From contig CM073593.1 in assembly GCA_037074705.1 (NCBI GenBank), positions 107,200,238-107,264,237 of the forward strand: 64,000 nt of DNA, read 5' to 3'. This stretch comes from Zhengitettix transpicula. Lineage: Eukaryota > Arthropoda > Insecta > Orthoptera > Tetrigidae. Position 1 is the first letter of the stretch; every line of letters begins with the position of its first letter. Of the stretch, positions 62,165 to 64,000 are shown piece by piece. The notes beneath the pieces are model-generated. The model did no database searches. It had not been told where the DNA came from and saw nothing but the letters and a program-made list of their open reading frames with translations. Both the position numbers and the translations under genes were made by a program.

Positions 62165-62640
62165 TACTTTTAGATTTAATTTCACTTATAACATTAAAAA
62201 AATTTTCTCTCTCAAAAAACCACCACTATCAAGGTTTACCTTATTGTGATTGTTTATCTACAAAATTTGAAATGTTATTCAAAAAACTAAATATTCCTGT
62301 AATATCCAAATTTAGACTCATTTTCTTATTTTAAAAAACCCATCAAGATTGCCTTAATTCTATGGATTTCAAAAATGTTGTTTTATAAAATAAGTTGCTG
62401 ATCTTGTTACATGGGCCAGACCAAACGATCTTTGCTAACTAGAATCAACGAGCATGAACCAAATGTGAAACGTCCACCTTCTGCTGTTACTAAACATTGC
62501 CTGCATCTTCTGGATGAGGAAGGTTCATCTCCACATCAAGTACAACAAATGTTGTTGAAGTAAGACACTTGTCGTCTTAGACAGTATCTATGAGGGTTGA
62601 CGAAGATGACAACAGTTGATCGAAACGTCTCCTCACTTTC
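62165..62640 (+). pseudogene. Penelope-like element fragment
   Basis: 62395-62510 translates as SCYMGQTKRSLLTRINEH followed by EPNVKRPPSAVTKHCLHL, the GIY-YIG segment with the expected basic/His-rich continuation. The tail holds gacgaagatgacaacagttg and atcgaaacgtctcctcac. Confidence 0.7.
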
Positions 62641-63391
62641 ACCTTACGTCCTGTTCCAGTCTGTTAGTCGTCGTGGTCGTTTATCACACAAACATTATTC
62701 GTCTGTAAGTTATGAGAGCGTTCACGTGATCTGCATGGTCCCACTTCTGCCAGGGCCTGTTTTATGGCGCCGGTGTAAAAGCGCTCGCTACAAGGAGACG
62801 CCGGGGCCATAAATTTTATTGTAGGAAGAACGTGATCATGACGCTTTATTGTTCAAACACAGGCAGAATTCTCAGCGTCTGCGAGACTCGTCACGTGCCT
62901 CGGGAACGTTAAGAACACGCGAGAGCCTGGAGAGACACAACTGCACTCCTTCCTTCGTCTAATACTACAACCATCTCAGTGCTCGGACAAAGGTAAACAT
63001 TCACGTTCCTAACCCCTCGGATGACGACTGACGACACTTTAACAACCCTCCTACTGCATAAAATATGAGGGTCTAGAAAATCATGTGTTAAATATTCGCT
63101 GACTAAATAAAGTCTAAAAACACTCCTGGTACCGTAAAGGAATAAAGAAAATACAATCTTCAACTGCACCATTTAATTTTTAATTTATTAACTCTTAGTC
63201 CGGAGACTTTATACAGCTGTGATAATTTAACATAATACAAGTATTTACAACTTGTAATAAAGGATGTGAGAAACCGACTGCATCGTATTAACGAGGGTTA
63301 GATATCAAGGGAAGGATCTCATCATCAGGGACACTGCTTCTTATTAAAAGCGGTAAGGAGGTTATGGGGAAGATTGTTTTTTTGTAGGTGT
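62641..63391. other. Trim9 intron; R2 scrap
   Basis: A short R2 piece (gagagcctggagagacacaa, ctgcact) lies at 62920-62947. Nothing else recognised. Confidence 0.4.
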
Positions 63392-63850
63392 AGACAGGCT
63401 ACATGAGGCTAATCCACATGGTGGCAACTCCCCTTTAATAGCATAGGAAGGGATGTAAAAGGGGGGATGCGGAAGGGTAGAGGAAGGTAGCCAAGGGTTA
63501 ACTAGGGGCCCCCGGGCTATGGTTTAAGGATCCTACCCGGCAATTCGCCTAAAAGTGGTGCAGGGAAAACCCTAGAAAAACCTGCATCAGGTAGGTCGGG
63601 CATTGGGTACTTGTCCCACGCCCTTCCCTGGATGGCGGGAGAGGAGTTTGCTGTGGGGACGCAGCTTTCCCCTCGCAGTTCCTTGACCGGTTTAGGAGGC
63701 AGCTGGCCGACTATTCCAATAGGAACAGCGAACAACTCTTACCGTATGCCCAAGGTCTGCGACCCCGGAACATACACCTCTCAGAACAGGCCTCGGCTTG
63801 TGGGAACCTTAGTTCAAAAACCAGAGAGAGGAGGAGGTAGCCCCTTTCGT
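63392..63850 (+). repeat. R1 copy, near full length
   Basis: From acaggctacatgaggctaat to accagagagaggaggaggta, then joins sequence resembling the flank at 55740-55770. The cleanest plus-strand reference for the R1 order. Confidence 0.85.
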
Positions 63851-64000
63851 CCCTCCTACGAGAGAATAGCCCTGGCAGACAGCTTTGATGGGGAAGACGA
63901 CAAGAACGGGTATTTAGGACATTTGAGAGCAAAACATATCTGCAAGTGTAACAAAATCAGAAATACACCCGGCACCTTGAGAGGGTCAAAACTACTCCGG
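63851..64000. other. Trim9 intron to window end
   Basis: No feature recognised. Confidence 0.4.

Overview
This is nuclear DNA from an animal, most likely an insect or other arthropod with a large, AT-rich, repeat-rich genome. Genes are split by GT-AG introns, about three quarters of the window is non-coding, and the sequence is crowded with old transposable elements. These include LINE, Jockey-type, mariner, pogo/Tigger-like and Penelope-like remnants, several short interspersed families, and (TA)n, (GT)n and (CTCCT)n microsatellites. No bacterial or viral operon structure is present. I cannot name the species.

Left third (about 7.5-20.6 kb, minus strand): two complete-looking, tandem, head-to-tail copies of L-2-hydroxyglutarate dehydrogenase (L2HGDH). 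This is the mitochondrial FAD enzyme that oxidises L-2-hydroxyglutarate to 2-oxoglutarate. Copy A (7478-12329) has seven exons encoding 461 residues, including a basic N-terminal mitochondrial presequence. Copy B (15358-20572) has the same six downstream exons with the same intron phases, but its first exon is uncertain. By hand count exon 3 is 41/60 identical between the copies, so the duplication is old and both copies have stayed open.

Middle (28754-29719, plus strand): a GC-rich first coding exon of a Trim9-type E3 ubiquitin ligase, carrying the RING finger (with the long insert typical of the family) and two B-boxes, and ending at a good splice donor. No later Trim9 exon was recognised to its right, so the remaining 34 kb is probably its first intron.

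Everything else is intergenic or intronic repeat. I distinguish R1 (a 450-500 bp interspersed repeat, about 14 copies), R2 (a roughly 260 bp foldback element made of two ~115 bp inverted arms), R4 (a C-rich, pseudo-tandem family), R5 and R6 (minor families), and Penelope-like (PLE) fragments that still encode a recognisable GIY-YIG endonuclease segment. Several of these families share a short stem followed by GAAACGT, preceded in some copies by CTGAAGA. This resembles the hammerhead ribozyme core known from Penelope-like elements and is the most unusual recurrent signal here. Long inverted duplications also flank and precede the Trim9 exon. The family labels R1-R8 are mine.
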